Shown here piece by piece: positions 11,167 to 21,377 of a stretch of 35,076 bases of DNA (the stretch's first letter is position 1; each line of letters starts with the position of its first letter). Where the stretch lies: contig CANQCT010000011.1 in NCBI GenBank assembly GCA_947589835.1, positions 1 through 35,076 on the forward strand, given 5' to 3'. Under the pieces are notes generated by a model, which was not told where the DNA came from, did not search any database, and saw only the letters and a program-made list of their open reading frames with translations. This DNA comes from an uncultured Clostridia bacterium (GTDB lineage: Bacteria > Bacillota > Clostridia > TANB77 > CAG-508). Made by a program: the position numbers and the translations under genes.

Positions 11167-11283
11167 AATAAAAAATTAATTTATAAAAAGATAAATTGGG
11201 GGATTTTCATATTTAAAAGTATAAAAGAAGTAAAAAAATATTATTTATATACTTCTTTTAGTAAAGAAAGGATTGAAATTAAT

Positions 11284-11923
11284 ATGGAAACAATTTATCA
11301 AAATCAAAAAGAATATCCAGAAAAATTAAATAAAATTTATGCACCTCCTACAAAATTATATGTTGTAGGAGATGCTACAATATTAAATAAGCCATCAATA
11401 GCAATTATTGGATGCAGAAATGCAAGCGAATATGGAAAAAGGGTGGCTTTTAAATTTGCGTATGAACTTGCCAAAAAAGGAATTATAGTAATAAGTGGAC
11501 TAGCAAGAGGAATTGATATATATAGCCATTTAGGAGCAGTAAAAGCTAATGGAAAAACAATTGCAGTATTAGGAAGCGGATTTAATCATATATATCCTCC
11601 AGAACATAAAAAATATTGTGTAGATATTGTAGAAAAAGGTGGTGCAGTTATAACAGAATATGAAAGTAGTACTAAACCAGTACCTACAAATTTCCCTATA
11701 AGAAATAGAATTATAAGTGGATTATCTGATGGTGTGTTAGTAGTAGAAGCAAAACAAAAAAGCGGAACTTTAATTACAGTAGATTATGCTTTAGAACAAG
11801 GAAAAAACGTATTTATAATACCTCGGAAATATTACAAGTAACAATTCTTATGGAACTAATGAATTAATTAAACAAGGAGCAAAATTAGTTACTAACATAG
11901 AAGATATATTAGAAGAAATGTAA
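11284..11923 (+). CDS. dprA: DNA processing protein DprA (short form); one apparent +1 frameshift at CGGA 11824-11827
   Basis: IAIIGCRNASEYGKRVA, SGLARGIDIYSHLGAVKANGKTIAVLGSGF, FPIRNRIISGLSDGVLVVEAKQKSGTLITVDYALEQGKNVFIIP-[C]G-NITSNNSYGTNELIKQGAKLVTNIEDILEEM*. Confidence 0.92.
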
Positions 11924-12033
11924 ATAAGAATGTAAATTAGGAGAATGTAAATTAGGAGAATGTAAATGTTGAATTATTGGGAAAAAAGTGCTAAAATATA
12001 TGTATACCATATTTTAGAAAAGAGGTTTTTACA

Positions 12034-12303
12034 ATGATGATTATTCCTATTAATTGGCAACTGCGGCAAGAAGGTAGTATGCCTATAATAGAGGCAAAGT
12101 GCGAAAGTCCGGTAAAAGAAACTGAATTTGTTATAATTCAGAGTGCTGTTCAAATGATTGATTTGGCAAGTAAATTTAAAGGTGTTCCGTACCAATTATA
12201 TTCTTGCAAACCAAGCAATTTCCAGCTAACTATTGGATTTGCACTTATCTTTCCTTCAAACCAAGACATTACCAGCTTTATTCAAGCTATTCATCAAAAA
12301 TAA
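12034..12303 (+). CDS. Small hypothetical protein, atypical composition
   Basis: RBS AGAGG, own promoter-like TATACCATATTT and following terminator; in-frame CGG 12064-12066. Confidence 0.5.
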   Translation: MMIIPINWQLRQEGSMPIIEAKCESPVKETEFVIIQSAVQMIDLASKFKGVPYQLYSCKPSNFQLTIGFALIFPSNQDITSFIQAIHQK

Positions 12304-12326
12304 TAACCCAACCATTTTTACATATG

Positions 12327-12368
12327 GAGAAAGTAGTTCCTTCTTGGGACTGCTTTTCTTTTTTTTAC
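12327..12368 (+). terminator. Terminator of the 12034 ORF
   Basis: GAAAGTAGTTCC ttctt GGGACTGCTTTTC + T-run (G-U containing stem). Confidence 0.6.
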
Positions 12369-12408
12369 AAAAATGCGCCACATTGTTATTGCTAACAATG
12401 TGGCGTTA
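12365..12408 (-). terminator. Terminator for the minus-strand ORF 12433-12822
   Basis: CGCCACATTGTTAGCAATAACAATGTGGCG followed by catttttgt on the minus strand. Confidence 0.7.
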
Positions 12409-12432
12409 TCCGCTTACAAGCGGTGCTTGGGG

Positions 12433-12822
12433 TTATCTCTCATCACGTTCATCACCGTCAGAACTTCTCAAAATGTCACGGAGAATGTCGACAAATGGAT
12501 TGTCCTCGCCTGAGGGATTATTCTCACTGGTAGGCTCACTGGTAGGATCCCCATACTTAAGCGCCTGCTCCAACTCCTCGGGAGTCAGTTCGGCGTCGGC
12601 AGGAGAAAAGTACCAGACGGGAAAGAAACTCTCATTCCTTCCAACCATCTCAACCGACCAGCCTTCATCCTCAAAGTGCTTCTTCACTTCGGGATACAAA
12701 GCTCCGGGATACGAAAAACTGCAGTCTCCGTCCTTTGAATTTTTTGAAATCCTGGTCATTCCGCTTTCTATTAACTCCTGTTGCTTCCGAAGATTTTTCA
12801 TCTTCGCTTCCTTTGCTTTCAT
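12433..12822 (-). CDS. Acidic hypothetical protein, strongly GC-richer codon usage
   Basis: RBS GGAGG before ATG 12822 (MKAKEAKMKNLRKQQELIES...); ctc/gcc/gac/tcg codons unlike neighbours; in-frame CGG 12787-12789. Confidence 0.65.
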   Translation of the reverse strand: MKAKEAKMKNLRKQQELIESGMTRISKNSKDGDCSFSYPGALYPEVKKHFEDEGWSVEMVGRNESFFPVWYFSPADAELTPEELEQALKYGDPTSEPTSENNPSGEDNPFVDILRDILRSSDGDERDER

Positions 12823-13016
12823 TTGATAACCTCCTTTAAAATTTCTGCCAATTGGCAGGTTCTCTTTTAGTATACCACATTTTACATAATATTGCAATGC
12901 ACGCAAAAAATAAATGTAATTTCTTAAGGAAGTTTAGTATTCAAACTCTTGCAAAATATAAAAAGTATGATATAATTAAAATGTTAGAAAAAGCTAAAAC
13001 ATAGCTAGGAGAAGTT

Positions 13017-13760
13017 ATGCCAAAATTTTTTATAAAAACAAACCAAATTAGTAATAATCAAATACAAATTATAGGCGAAGATGTAAAACACATTTCACAA
13101 GTTTTAAGAGCAAAAAAGGGCGAGAACTTAAATATTTGTAATGTAGATACAGGAACAAATTATTTAGCTGAAATTGAACAAATTAATAAAGATATAGTTT
13201 TATGCAATATATTAAAACAAATAGAATCTTCTAGTGAATCAAATGTGCAAGTAACAGTATTTCAAGGACTTCCAAAAGCAGATAAAATGGAATATATAGT
13301 GCAAAAAAATACTGAACTAGGAGTAAAAACTATTTTTCCAGTTATAATGAAAAGATGTGTAGTAAAATTAGAACCAAAAGATATAAATAAAAAGTTGGAG
13401 CGCTGGCAAAAAATTGCAGAATCAGCGGCAAAACAAAGTGAAAGAAACACAATACCAACCATAGAAAAACCAATTACAGTGCAAGAACTATCTAAAAAAG
13501 TAAATGAATTTGATATATTAATTTTAGCTTATGAAAATGAAAAACAAAATACTTTAAAAGCAGAGCTTAAAAAAGTAAAACCCACAAAAAACTTAAAAAT
13601 AGGAGTTATTATTGGTCCAGAAGGTGGGCTAGATACACAAGAAGTTAATATGCTAGTAGAATCAGGTGCAAAAGTAGTAACATTAGGTAAAAGAATATTA
13701 AGAACAGAAACAGCTTCAATTATGATAATAAGTAATATAATATATGAATATGAAATATAA
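13017..13760 (+). CDS. rsmE: 16S rRNA m3U1498 methyltransferase RsmE
   Basis: MPKFFI..., VQKNTELGVKTIFPVIMKRCVVK, IGPEGGLDTQEV, LGKRILRTETASI. Confidence 0.97.
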   Translation: MPKFFIKTNQISNNQIQIIGEDVKHISQVLRAKKGENLNICNVDTGTNYLAEIEQINKDIVLCNILKQIESSSESNVQVTVFQGLPKADKMEYIVQKNTELGVKTIFPVIMKRCVVKLEPKDINKKLERWQKIAESAAKQSERNTIPTIEKPITVQELSKKVNEFDILILAYENEKQNTLKAELKKVKPTKNLKIGVIIGPEGGLDTQEVNMLVESGAKVVTLGKRILRTETASIMIISNIIYEYEI

Positions 13761-13770
13761 GGAGGAAAAA

Positions 13771-14934
13771 ATGGCTACCAAAAAAGAAGTACTAGAAAAC
13801 GAAGAAAGCAAAGCAGAAAACAAAACTAGCAAAACTAAAAAAATTGCAACTGGTAATACTAAAAAAGTTGTTCAAAAAAGAAGTTCATCATTAGCAGCTA
13901 AAGCAGAAAAAACAGCTACAACTGCAAAAGCAACTTCTAAAGAACAAAAGAAATCTACAACTGCAAAAGAGCCAAATATGGCAAAAGAACTAAAAGAGGC
14001 AAAAAAGCAAAAAACAGAAAAGAAAGCAAAGTCTATAGCAGAGCCAAAAAATGCAAGTAAAGCAAAAGATGAAAAAAAAGAAACTAAATCTAAAGGGGGT
14101 ACCTCAAAAAAAGTGACTAAAAAGCCTGAAAATAAGAAAACAAGTACTAGCAAAAAGGCAAAAGAGGTAGTAGAAAATGAACTTATAGAAGAGGTAATAA
14201 ACAAAAAAGAAGATGATTTAGAAAAGAAAACAGAAACAAGCAAAGAAAAACTAAAAAAAGAAACAACCAAAAATTTAGAAAATAACTTAAAAAGTAAAAC
14301 TAAAAAAGAAGAAATAATAAAAAGAGGAGAAGCAAGTAAAGAAACAGGGGACAAAATAAAAACTTCTAAAAATCAAGAGGAAATTGAAGATGATCAAGAT
14401 GAAGATGAAGAAGAATATAACAACGCTAAACAAGAAAAAGCACTTACTAAAAATCAAATAGAAGAAATTAAAAGAGTAGTAAAAAAAGAAATAAAAGCAA
14501 ATAATAAAATGCCACAAGAAGAACAACAAAACCTATTACAAAAGCTATTTCAAAATATAGGATTAGCAATTATGGTACTTATATACTTTAATTTTATTGT
14601 TTTAGGATTTATTAATATCCAAAGCAATGTGTTTTTAACAGACATAAAAGTATTTAGTATGGTAATGTTAATTATTGCAATTGGTGTATTTGAATTTGCC
14701 TATAAAAAAGAAAGTGGCAGATATGCTATTCATGGAATTGAAATTTTAATATTAGCATTTGTTACAATGGCACTTCTTTATATTAACTTAATGTGGCAAG
14801 ATAAATTCATTCCAATAACAGTATTTATTAGTTATGTATTTTGCATCTATTATGTAATAAAATCAATTATTATATATTGCAAAATGAAAAAACAATACAC
14901 TGCAAGTGAAATAAAAGAAATGATAAAAAAATAG
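13771..14934 (+). CDS. Lys/Ala/Glu-rich protein with C-terminal transmembrane domain
   Basis: RBS GGAGG before ATG 13771; long KKxTK low-complexity N-terminus then about four hydrophobic segments. Confidence 0.75.
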   Translation: MATKKEVLENEESKAENKTSKTKKIATGNTKKVVQKRSSSLAAKAEKTATTAKATSKEQKKSTTAKEPNMAKELKEAKKQKTEKKAKSIAEPKNASKAKDEKKETKSKGGTSKKVTKKPENKKTSTSKKAKEVVENELIEEVINKKEDDLEKKTETSKEKLKKETTKNLENNLKSKTKKEEIIKRGEASKETGDKIKTSKNQEEIEDDQDEDEEEYNNAKQEKALTKNQIEEIKRVVKKEIKANNKMPQEEQQNLLQKLFQNIGLAIMVLIYFNFIVLGFINIQSNVFLTDIKVFSMVMLIIAIGVFEFAYKKESGRYAIHGIEILILAFVTMALLYINLMWQDKFIPITVFISYVFCIYYVIKSIIIYCKMKKQYTASEIKEMIKK

Positions 14935-14957
14935 TATATATGCAAGGGGAAAAAGTA

Positions 14958-15833
14958 ATGAACAGTATGACAGGGTTTGGAAGAGCCAAACTAGAAAAAG
15001 AAACAAGAGAATACTTAGTAGAAATTCGTTCAGTTAATCACAAATACGCAGATATTACTATTAAAACTCCTAGAAATCTTTTATATTTAGAAGATAAAAT
15101 AAGAAAAGCGGTTTTAAATAGAATATCTAGGGGAAAAATAGAAATATATGTTAATTATGCTAATTATGGTTTAGAAGGAAAAAATATTATTATAAATAAA
15201 GAACTTGCTAAAAAATATATAGAAGAATTATCATTATTAGCAGAAGAAAACAACATATCTAGTGGACTTAGAGCTACTGAAATTTCTAAAATGCCAGATG
15301 TTTTAAATGTTCAAGTTGAAGATGATGCCTCAGAATTAATATGGAATGAACTTTCTGAATGTTTAGAAAATGCCTTAGATAACTTTGTAGAAATGAGAAA
15401 GCTAGAAGGTGAAAAAATTAAGCAAGATTTAGAAAATAGATTGCAAATTATTGCTAAAAATGTCGATGAAATTTCTAATTATTCTACTGGACTTGTAGAA
15501 GAATATGTAGTAAAATTAGAAGAAAGAATTAAAGAAATTTTAAAAGTAGATGTAGTAGACCAAACAAGATTAGCACAAGAAATAGTAATTTATTCTGATA
15601 AATTTTCAACAGAAGAAGAACTAACAAGACTAAAAAGTCATATTTCACAATTTGCTAAGCTAATGTCATTAGAAGGTCCTTGTGGTAAAAAAATTGATTT
15701 TCTAGTACAAGAAATGAATAGAGAAACAAACACTATTGGCTCTAAAGCTGGGAAATTAGAAATTACAAATTTGGTAATCGAACTAAAAGCAGAATTAGAA
15801 GATATAAGAGAACAAATACAAAATATTGAATAA
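14958..15833 (+). CDS. yicC: YicC family endoribonuclease-like protein
   Basis: MNSMTGFGRAKLE, EIRSVNHKYADI, EGPCGKKIDFLVQEMNRETNTIGSKA. Confidence 0.97.
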   Translation: MNSMTGFGRAKLEKETREYLVEIRSVNHKYADITIKTPRNLLYLEDKIRKAVLNRISRGKIEIYVNYANYGLEGKNIIINKELAKKYIEELSLLAEENNISSGLRATEISKMPDVLNVQVEDDASELIWNELSECLENALDNFVEMRKLEGEKIKQDLENRLQIIAKNVDEISNYSTGLVEEYVVKLEERIKEILKVDVVDQTRLAQEIVIYSDKFSTEEELTRLKSHISQFAKLMSLEGPCGKKIDFLVQEMNRETNTIGSKAGKLEITNLVIELKAELEDIREQIQNIE

Positions 15834-15918
15834 TAAATTAAAAAATGCTAAATGCTAGCTATATAAAAGCTATGCAAAAAACATGCAACATAAACAATTG
15901 CAATCAAGGAGGTTTATT

Positions 15919-16185
15919 ATGCAATTAGTTAATATTGGATTTGGAAATAGTGTTTCAGCAAATAGAATTATTGCTATTATAAGTCCAGAATCTGCACCAA
16001 TTAAAAGACTTGTACAAGAAGCAAAAGAGCAGGGCAGAGCCATAGATGCTACTTGTGGAAGAAGAACAAGAGCAGTTATAATTATGGATTCAGACCATAT
16101 TGTGTTATCATCTGTACAACCAGAAACAGTAGCAGGAAGATTTGAAATAGATGTAGCAAAAAAAGATGAAGCGGAAGAAAATTAA
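15919..16185 (+). CDS. remA: RemA/DUF370 family regulatory protein
   Basis: [58 protein letters not shown]. Confidence 0.93.
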   Translation: MQLVNIGFGNSVSANRIIAIISPESAPIKRLVQEAKEQGRAIDATCGRRTRAVIIMDSDHIVLSSVQPETVAGRFEIDVAKKDEAEEN

Positions 16186-16298
16186 AAGTATTAGTAAAAA
16201 GTTAGAATAAAAAATAAAATATTAAAAAAGTTATCATAAAACTAAAACGTCAAAAAGAGTTTGACATAAAATATAAAAATAGAAAGAAGGAATAATTT

Positions 16299-16487
16299 AT
16301 GTTAGTAAAACCAACAGTATTAGAATTATTAAAAAAGGTAGATAATCGTTTTCAATTAGTAACTGCTACTTCTAAAAGAGCTAGACAGTTAGCATCAGGA
16401 AGCGCACCACTTACTAAAAAAGTAGAACCATCAACAGTTTCTTTAGCAGCAGACGAAATAGCAGAAGGTAAGGTGACTATATGTTAG
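16299..16487 (+). CDS. rpoZ: RNA polymerase omega subunit
   Basis: LKKVDNRFQLVTATSKRARQL, between remA and gmk. Confidence 0.88.
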   Translation: MLVKPTVLELLKKVDNRFQLVTATSKRARQLASGSAPLTKKVEPSTVSLAADEIAEGKVTIC

Positions 16488-17056
16488 TGTTACTATCTGG
16501 CGTATCTGGAGCAGGAAAAGATACCATAAAAAAAGAACTAATTACAAGAATGGAAAATGTAGAATCTCTTCCATCATATACAGATAGAGCCCCTAGAGCT
16601 AACGATATACCAGGAGAAACCTATAACTTTGTTACAACAGAAGAATTTGAAAATATGATTAAAAGAGATGAGTTATATGAATATAGTGTTCATCATGAAC
16701 ATTACTATGGAACTTCAAAAAAGCTTTTAAATGAAAAAATTAAAAACGGAAAAATTATTGTTAAAGATATAGAAGTAAATGGAGTAGAAAACTTAAGCAG
16801 AATACTAAAAAATGATTTAAAAATAGTAACTATATTTTTAAGAGTGCCAAAAGAAGAACTACAAAAACGTTTAGAGCAAAGAATAGATAAATTAAGCATT
16901 AAAGAAATACAGCTTAGATTAAATAGATTTGATTTTGAAGAATCTAAAATAGGAATGTATGATTATGTAATTAAAAACAATAACTTAGAAAAAACTGTTA
17001 ACATAATTGCAGAAATCATAAAAAACGAATATAACTTAACAGATGAAGAATTCTAA
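16481..17056 (+). CDS. gmk: Guanylate kinase
   Basis: LSGVSGAGKDTIKKELI..., YTDRAPRANDIPGETYNFV. Confidence 0.93.
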   Translation: MLVLLSGVSGAGKDTIKKELITRMENVESLPSYTDRAPRANDIPGETYNFVTTEEFENMIKRDELYEYSVHHEHYYGTSKKLLNEKIKNGKIIVKDIEVNGVENLSRILKNDLKIVTIFLRVPKEELQKRLEQRIDKLSIKEIQLRLNRFDFEESKIGMYDYVIKNNNLEKTVNIIAEIIKNEYNLTDEEF

Positions 17057-17117
17057 AAAACGAATATAACTTAACAGACGAGGAATTATAAAAAACGAAT
17101 ATAACTCAATAAATTAA
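17021..17117 (+). repeat. Tandem repeat of the gmk 3' end (~34-bp unit, about 2.7 copies)
   Basis: AAAAACGAATATAACTTAACAGATGAAGAATTCT / AAAAAACGAATATAACTTAACAGACGAGGAATTAT / AAAAAACGAATATAACTCAATAAATTA. Confidence 0.85.
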
Positions 17118-17164
17118 GCGCAAAATTAAATATACTTTAGTAAATTAAGCATAAAAAATTAAAA

Positions 17165-17200
17165 GTGGATGTCTCTTCAAAGATGTCCTTTTTTTCTTGC
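17165..17200 (+). terminator. Probable terminator after gmk
   Basis: GGATGTC tcttcaaa GATGTCC + TTTTTTT. Confidence 0.6.
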
Positions 17201-17252
17201 TTTTTTTACATAAATTTGATATTATAGCAATATTAAAACAAGGAGAAAAGCT

Positions 17253-19513
17253 ATGATTGCAGAAGTTATTTTAAATAGTAATGCAAAACAATTAAATAGA
17301 GTATTTGATTACAAAATACCAGAACACCTACTTTCAAAAGTGCAAATTGGAAGTAGAGTTTTTGTGCCTTTTAGCAATCGTAAAACCTTAGAAGAAGGAT
17401 TTGTTGTAAACATTAAAGAAAATTCTTCTTATAATGTAAAAGAAATTTCTGGTGTAGATGGAACAGAATATATTAGCAAATCATCAATAGAGCTTGCTAA
17501 ATGGATGGCAAAAAGATATTTTTGCAATATTTCAGATTGCATTAAATTAATGCTTCCACCAGGAACAACTACAAAAATTGTAGAAAATAGAGTTAAAGAA
17601 AAATCAGCTTCTTTTGTATATTTAAAAAAAGACATAGATGAAATAGAAGAAGCAATAGAAAGTAAAAAAATAAAAACAGATAAACAAATTAGATTATTAA
17701 AGTTTTTACTGCAAAATGATGGTGCATTATTTTCAGATATAGAAATATTTGCAGATGTTAGTAGAAGTACAGTAAACACTTTAGAAAAAAATGGATATGT
17801 AGAAATTGTAGAAAAACAAATAGAAAGAAATCCATTTATTAATAAAAAAGTAGAAAAAAGTGAAAAATTAAAATTAACCGAAGAGCAAGAAAACGCCTTT
17901 CAAACCATTAGTGAAGCAATAGATGATAAGCTATATTCAGAGTTTTTACTATTTGGAGTAACACGGCTCACGGAAAAACTGAAGTTTATATACAATTAAT
18001 AGAAAAAGTATTAAAAGAAGGAAAATCAAGTTTAATGTTAGTGCCAGAAATTTCACTAACACCACAAACTGTAGATAGATTTATTTCACGTTTTGGTGAG
18101 AATATAGTTGCAGTACTTCATAGCAAACTATCGGTAGGAGAACGATTTGACCAGTGGAATAAAATAAAAAATGGAACAGCGAAAATTATAATAGGTGCAC
18201 GCTCAGCTATTTTTGCACCTGCTTGTGATTTGGGCCTAATAATTATAGATGAAGAACACGATCAATCATACAAGTCAGAAATGGCACCAAGGTATCATAC
18301 AAAAGAAATTGCTACATATTTAGCAAAAGAAAAAAATATTCCTGTTATTTTAGGAAGTGCAACACCTGATTTAGACACATTTTACAAAGCAAAAACAGGC
18401 AAAATTACATTGCTAGAACTAACCAAAAGAGCAAATAAAGGAAGCTTACCAACTGTTCAAATAGTAGATTTAAGACTTGAATTAGAAAATGGCAATAAAT
18501 CAATGATTAGTGGAGCTTTATATAAAGCTATAAAAGAAAATTTAGAAGCAAAAAAGCAAACTATATTATTTTTAAATCATAGGGGATTTTCTACTTTTTT
18601 AATGTGTAGGGATTGTGGAAACACTATTAAATGCAAAAATTGCAACATTACTTTAACTTATCATGCAAAAGAGCAAAAGTTAAAATGTCACTACTGCGGA
18701 TATGAAATACCACTTTTAAAAGAATGCCCAGAGTGTCATAGTAAAAACATAAAACATTTTGGAGCAGGAACACAAAAACTAGAAGAGCAAATTCATATTC
18801 TTTTTCCAGAAGCTACCACAATTAGAATGGATATAGACACTGTTACAAAGAAAAATTCACATGAAGAAATTTTAAACACATTTAAAAATAAACCAATAGA
18901 TATACTAATAGGAACGCAAATGGTAGTAAAAGGACACCATTTTCCAAATGTTACTTTAGTAGGAGTAATAGCAGCAGATACTAGCCTAAATATTGAAGAT
19001 TTTAAGGCAAATGAAAGAACCTTTCAGCTTTTAACACAGGTAGCGGGAAGGGCAGGAAGAGAAAAAGACCAAGGAAAAGTAATAATACAAACATATAATC
19101 CAGATAACTTTAGTATAGAATGTTCAAAAAAGCAAGATTATAATTTATTTTATAATACAGAAATTATGATGAGAAAAAAATTGAAATATCCACCATTTTG
19201 CGATATAATAGTAATTGGAATTACATCAAAAAGTAAAACAGAAGGAGCACAAGTTACAAAAACAATACATAGTTATTTAAAAAATAGAGTATTAACAGAA
19301 AATTTGGGAATTATATTATATCAAGGAATGCCAGCACCAATAGATAAAATAAAAAATAAATATAGGTATCGTATAATTATTAAATGCAAATATGGTGAAG
19401 AAATAATACAGCTAATGAATGATGTATTAAATAAATATAGCTTAACAAAAGAGAGCAAAACTGGCAACACCAGAGTTATAATAGACTTAAATCCAAATAA
19501 TTTGTCGCTTTAG
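17253..19513 (+). CDS. priA: Primosomal helicase PriA; two apparent +1 frameshifts at CGGC 17964 and CGGA 17971 inside Walker A
   Basis: ORFs 17253..17999 and 18035..19513 join as LLFGVT-[C]G-S-[C]G-KTEVYIQLIEKVLKEGKSSLMLVPEISLTPQTVDRF; zinc-binding Cys pairs, VAGRAGRE. Confidence 0.94.
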
Positions 19514-19658
19514 GGACGTTTCTTAACGCGACAAACTGTCACTTCTGGGACACATCTTGAAAGTATATAAATATATATGAAATTAAGTATGTAAAACCAA
19601 ACATGTGCTAAAAAAACGCAAAGAGTCGCTTTTACAAACGTCTCTAAAGCGACAAAAT
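19501..19658. repeat. GTCGC/GGGACG inverted-repeat pair (REP/BIME-like), overlaps priA 3' end
   Basis: TTTGTCGCTTTAGGGACGTTTCTTAACGCGACAAA inverted as GAGTCGCTTTTACAAACGTCTCTAAAGCGACAAA. Confidence 0.85.
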
Positions 19659-19678
19659 AGAAAAATGGGGGCAAAAAA

Positions 19679-20167
19679 ATGGCAATTAGAATAGTAAGAG
19701 AAGATGGGGATGAAATATTAAGAAAAAAATCCAAAGAAGTAGAAGTAGTAGATGACAAAATTAAGCAAATTCTAGAAGATATGGTAGAAACATTACATTA
19801 CTATAATGGAGTAGGATTAGCAGGGCCTCAAATAGGGCTTTTAAAAAGATTAATAGTTATAGATTTATATGATGATAAAGGACCTATAAAATTAGTAAAT
19901 CCTAAAATAATTAAGCAAAAAGGTGAGCAAGAGGTAGAAGAAGGTTGCTTAAGTTTTCCAAATGAATTTGCAAAAATAATAAGACCTGCAGAAGTAGTTA
20001 TAGAGGCATTAAATGAAAATGGTAAAAAAATAAAATTAAAAGGTGAAGGACTACTTGCACAAGCAATTTCTCATGAAATTGATCACTTAGAAGGAATTCT
20101 ATTTGTAGATAAAATTATTCCAGGTAGTTTAAAATATGTAACTCCTGAAGATGAAAAAAATAAATAG
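19679..20167 (+). CDS. def: Peptide deformylase
   Basis: GVGLAGPQIGLLKRLIVID, EGCLSFP, QAISHEIDHLEGILFVD. Confidence 0.98.
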   Translation: MAIRIVREDGDEILRKKSKEVEVVDDKIKQILEDMVETLHYYNGVGLAGPQIGLLKRLIVIDLYDDKGPIKLVNPKIIKQKGEQEVEEGCLSFPNEFAKIIRPAEVVIEALNENGKKIKLKGEGLLAQAISHEIDHLEGILFVDKIIPGSLKYVTPEDEKNK

Positions 20168-20210
20168 GAAAGGGGAATATGATATTTAAATATATCATAT
20201 AAAAATATTT

Positions 20211-21200
20211 ATGCTTAATATTGTATTTATGGGAACACCGGACTTTGCAAAAGAATCTTTGCAAAGCATTACAAATGCCGGACATAATATTTTAGCTGTT
20301 GTAACAAATCCCGATAAACCAAAAGGTAGAGGTATGAAAATGATAGCCTCTCCTGTAAAAGAATATGCTACTCAAAAAAATTTTACTATATATCAACCAG
20401 AAAAAGTAAGAAAAAACCAAGAATTTATAGAACAAATAAAAAGCTTAAATCCAGATGTAATTTGTGTGGTGGCTTATGGAAAAATATTGCCACAAGAATT
20501 ATTAAATATACCAAAGTTAGGCTGTATTAATGTGCATGGGTCACTTCTTCCTAAATATAGAGGTGCTGCTCCAATTCAATGGGCTGTTTTAAATGGAGAT
20601 AAGGTAACAGGAATTACCACAATGTATATGGATGCAGGAATGGATACAGGAGACATTATACTAAAAAAAGAAGTAGAAATTAGTGAAAATGAAACCACAG
20701 GAGAACTTTGGGACACTTTAAGCAAAATTGGTGGAGAATTATTAGTAGAAACTTTAAAACTAATAGAAGAAGGAAAAGCACCAAGACAAAAGCAAGGTGA
20801 AAACTTTACAATGGCTCCAATGCTTGAAAAAGAAATGGCTAAAATAAATTGGGAAGAAAAAACATCTAAAGAAATAAAAAACTTAGTAAGAGGCTTAAAT
20901 CCAATTATGGGAGCATATACATTTTTGAATAATAAGAAAATCAAATTCTGGAAAGTACAAAGCTTAAGCAATAAAGATTTTTTAGAAGTATATGAAGAAA
21001 TGCGAGAATATGATTATAAATTATCTCAAATTATGCCAGGCACCATTTTATTAGCAGATGAAAAGCAAGGCTTATTCATAAAAGCCAAAGATGATGGCAT
21101 AATTCAAGTTTTAGAACTTCAAGCTGAAAATGCTAAAAAAATGCCAGTAGAAGACTTTTTACGAGGAAATAGGCTGCAAGCAGGAAGCATACTAGAGTAA
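20211..21200 (+). CDS. fmt: Methionyl-tRNA formyltransferase
   Basis: IVFMGTPDFAKESL, INVHGSLLPKYRGAAPIQWAVLNGD, TGITTMYMDAGMDTGDI. Confidence 0.98.
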   Translation: MLNIVFMGTPDFAKESLQSITNAGHNILAVVTNPDKPKGRGMKMIASPVKEYATQKNFTIYQPEKVRKNQEFIEQIKSLNPDVICVVAYGKILPQELLNIPKLGCINVHGSLLPKYRGAAPIQWAVLNGDKVTGITTMYMDAGMDTGDIILKKEVEISENETTGELWDTLSKIGGELLVETLKLIEEGKAPRQKQGENFTMAPMLEKEMAKINWEEKTSKEIKNLVRGLNPIMGAYTFLNNKKIKFWKVQSLSNKDFLEVYEEMREYDYKLSQIMPGTILLADEKQGLFIKAKDDGIIQVLELQAENAKKMPVEDFLRGNRLQAGSILE

Positions 21201-21377
21201 ATTGTATTAGCTTTAACAATAATATTTATATAGTGTAATACTTATTAAAATTAAATTTTAATTATATAAATAGCTTAAAAAATTCACATAATTTGACCTT
21301 TTCATAAAAATCTGGTATAATAATATTTATACAAGGTAACAACCTTGCAAAAAATTATGAAAGAGAGTGTAAACATC

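Noticed and set aside
11930-11970. Short direct repeats (GTAAATTAGGAGAAT) and 29930-30000 (AAAAAGCAATAAATAAA) as CRISPR-like
   Set aside because: Too short, no unique spacers and no cas genes; simple AT-rich slippage repeats.
12233-12826. ORF 12233..12826 (197 aa) on plus strand
   Set aside because: Antisense of the GC-richer minus-strand ORF and spans two terminators; low-complexity Ser/Phe translation.
13872-14529. Long antisense ORFs opposite the Lys-rich gene (13872..14354, 14287..14529)
   Set aside because: Phe/Ser-rich translations are the expected antisense of AAA/GAA-rich coding sequence.
1889-17974. Classical -1 slippery heptamer or prfB-like +1 site
   Set aside because: No X_XXY_YYZ heptamer, no CUU-UGA, and no consistent SD-like sequence upstream of the sites.
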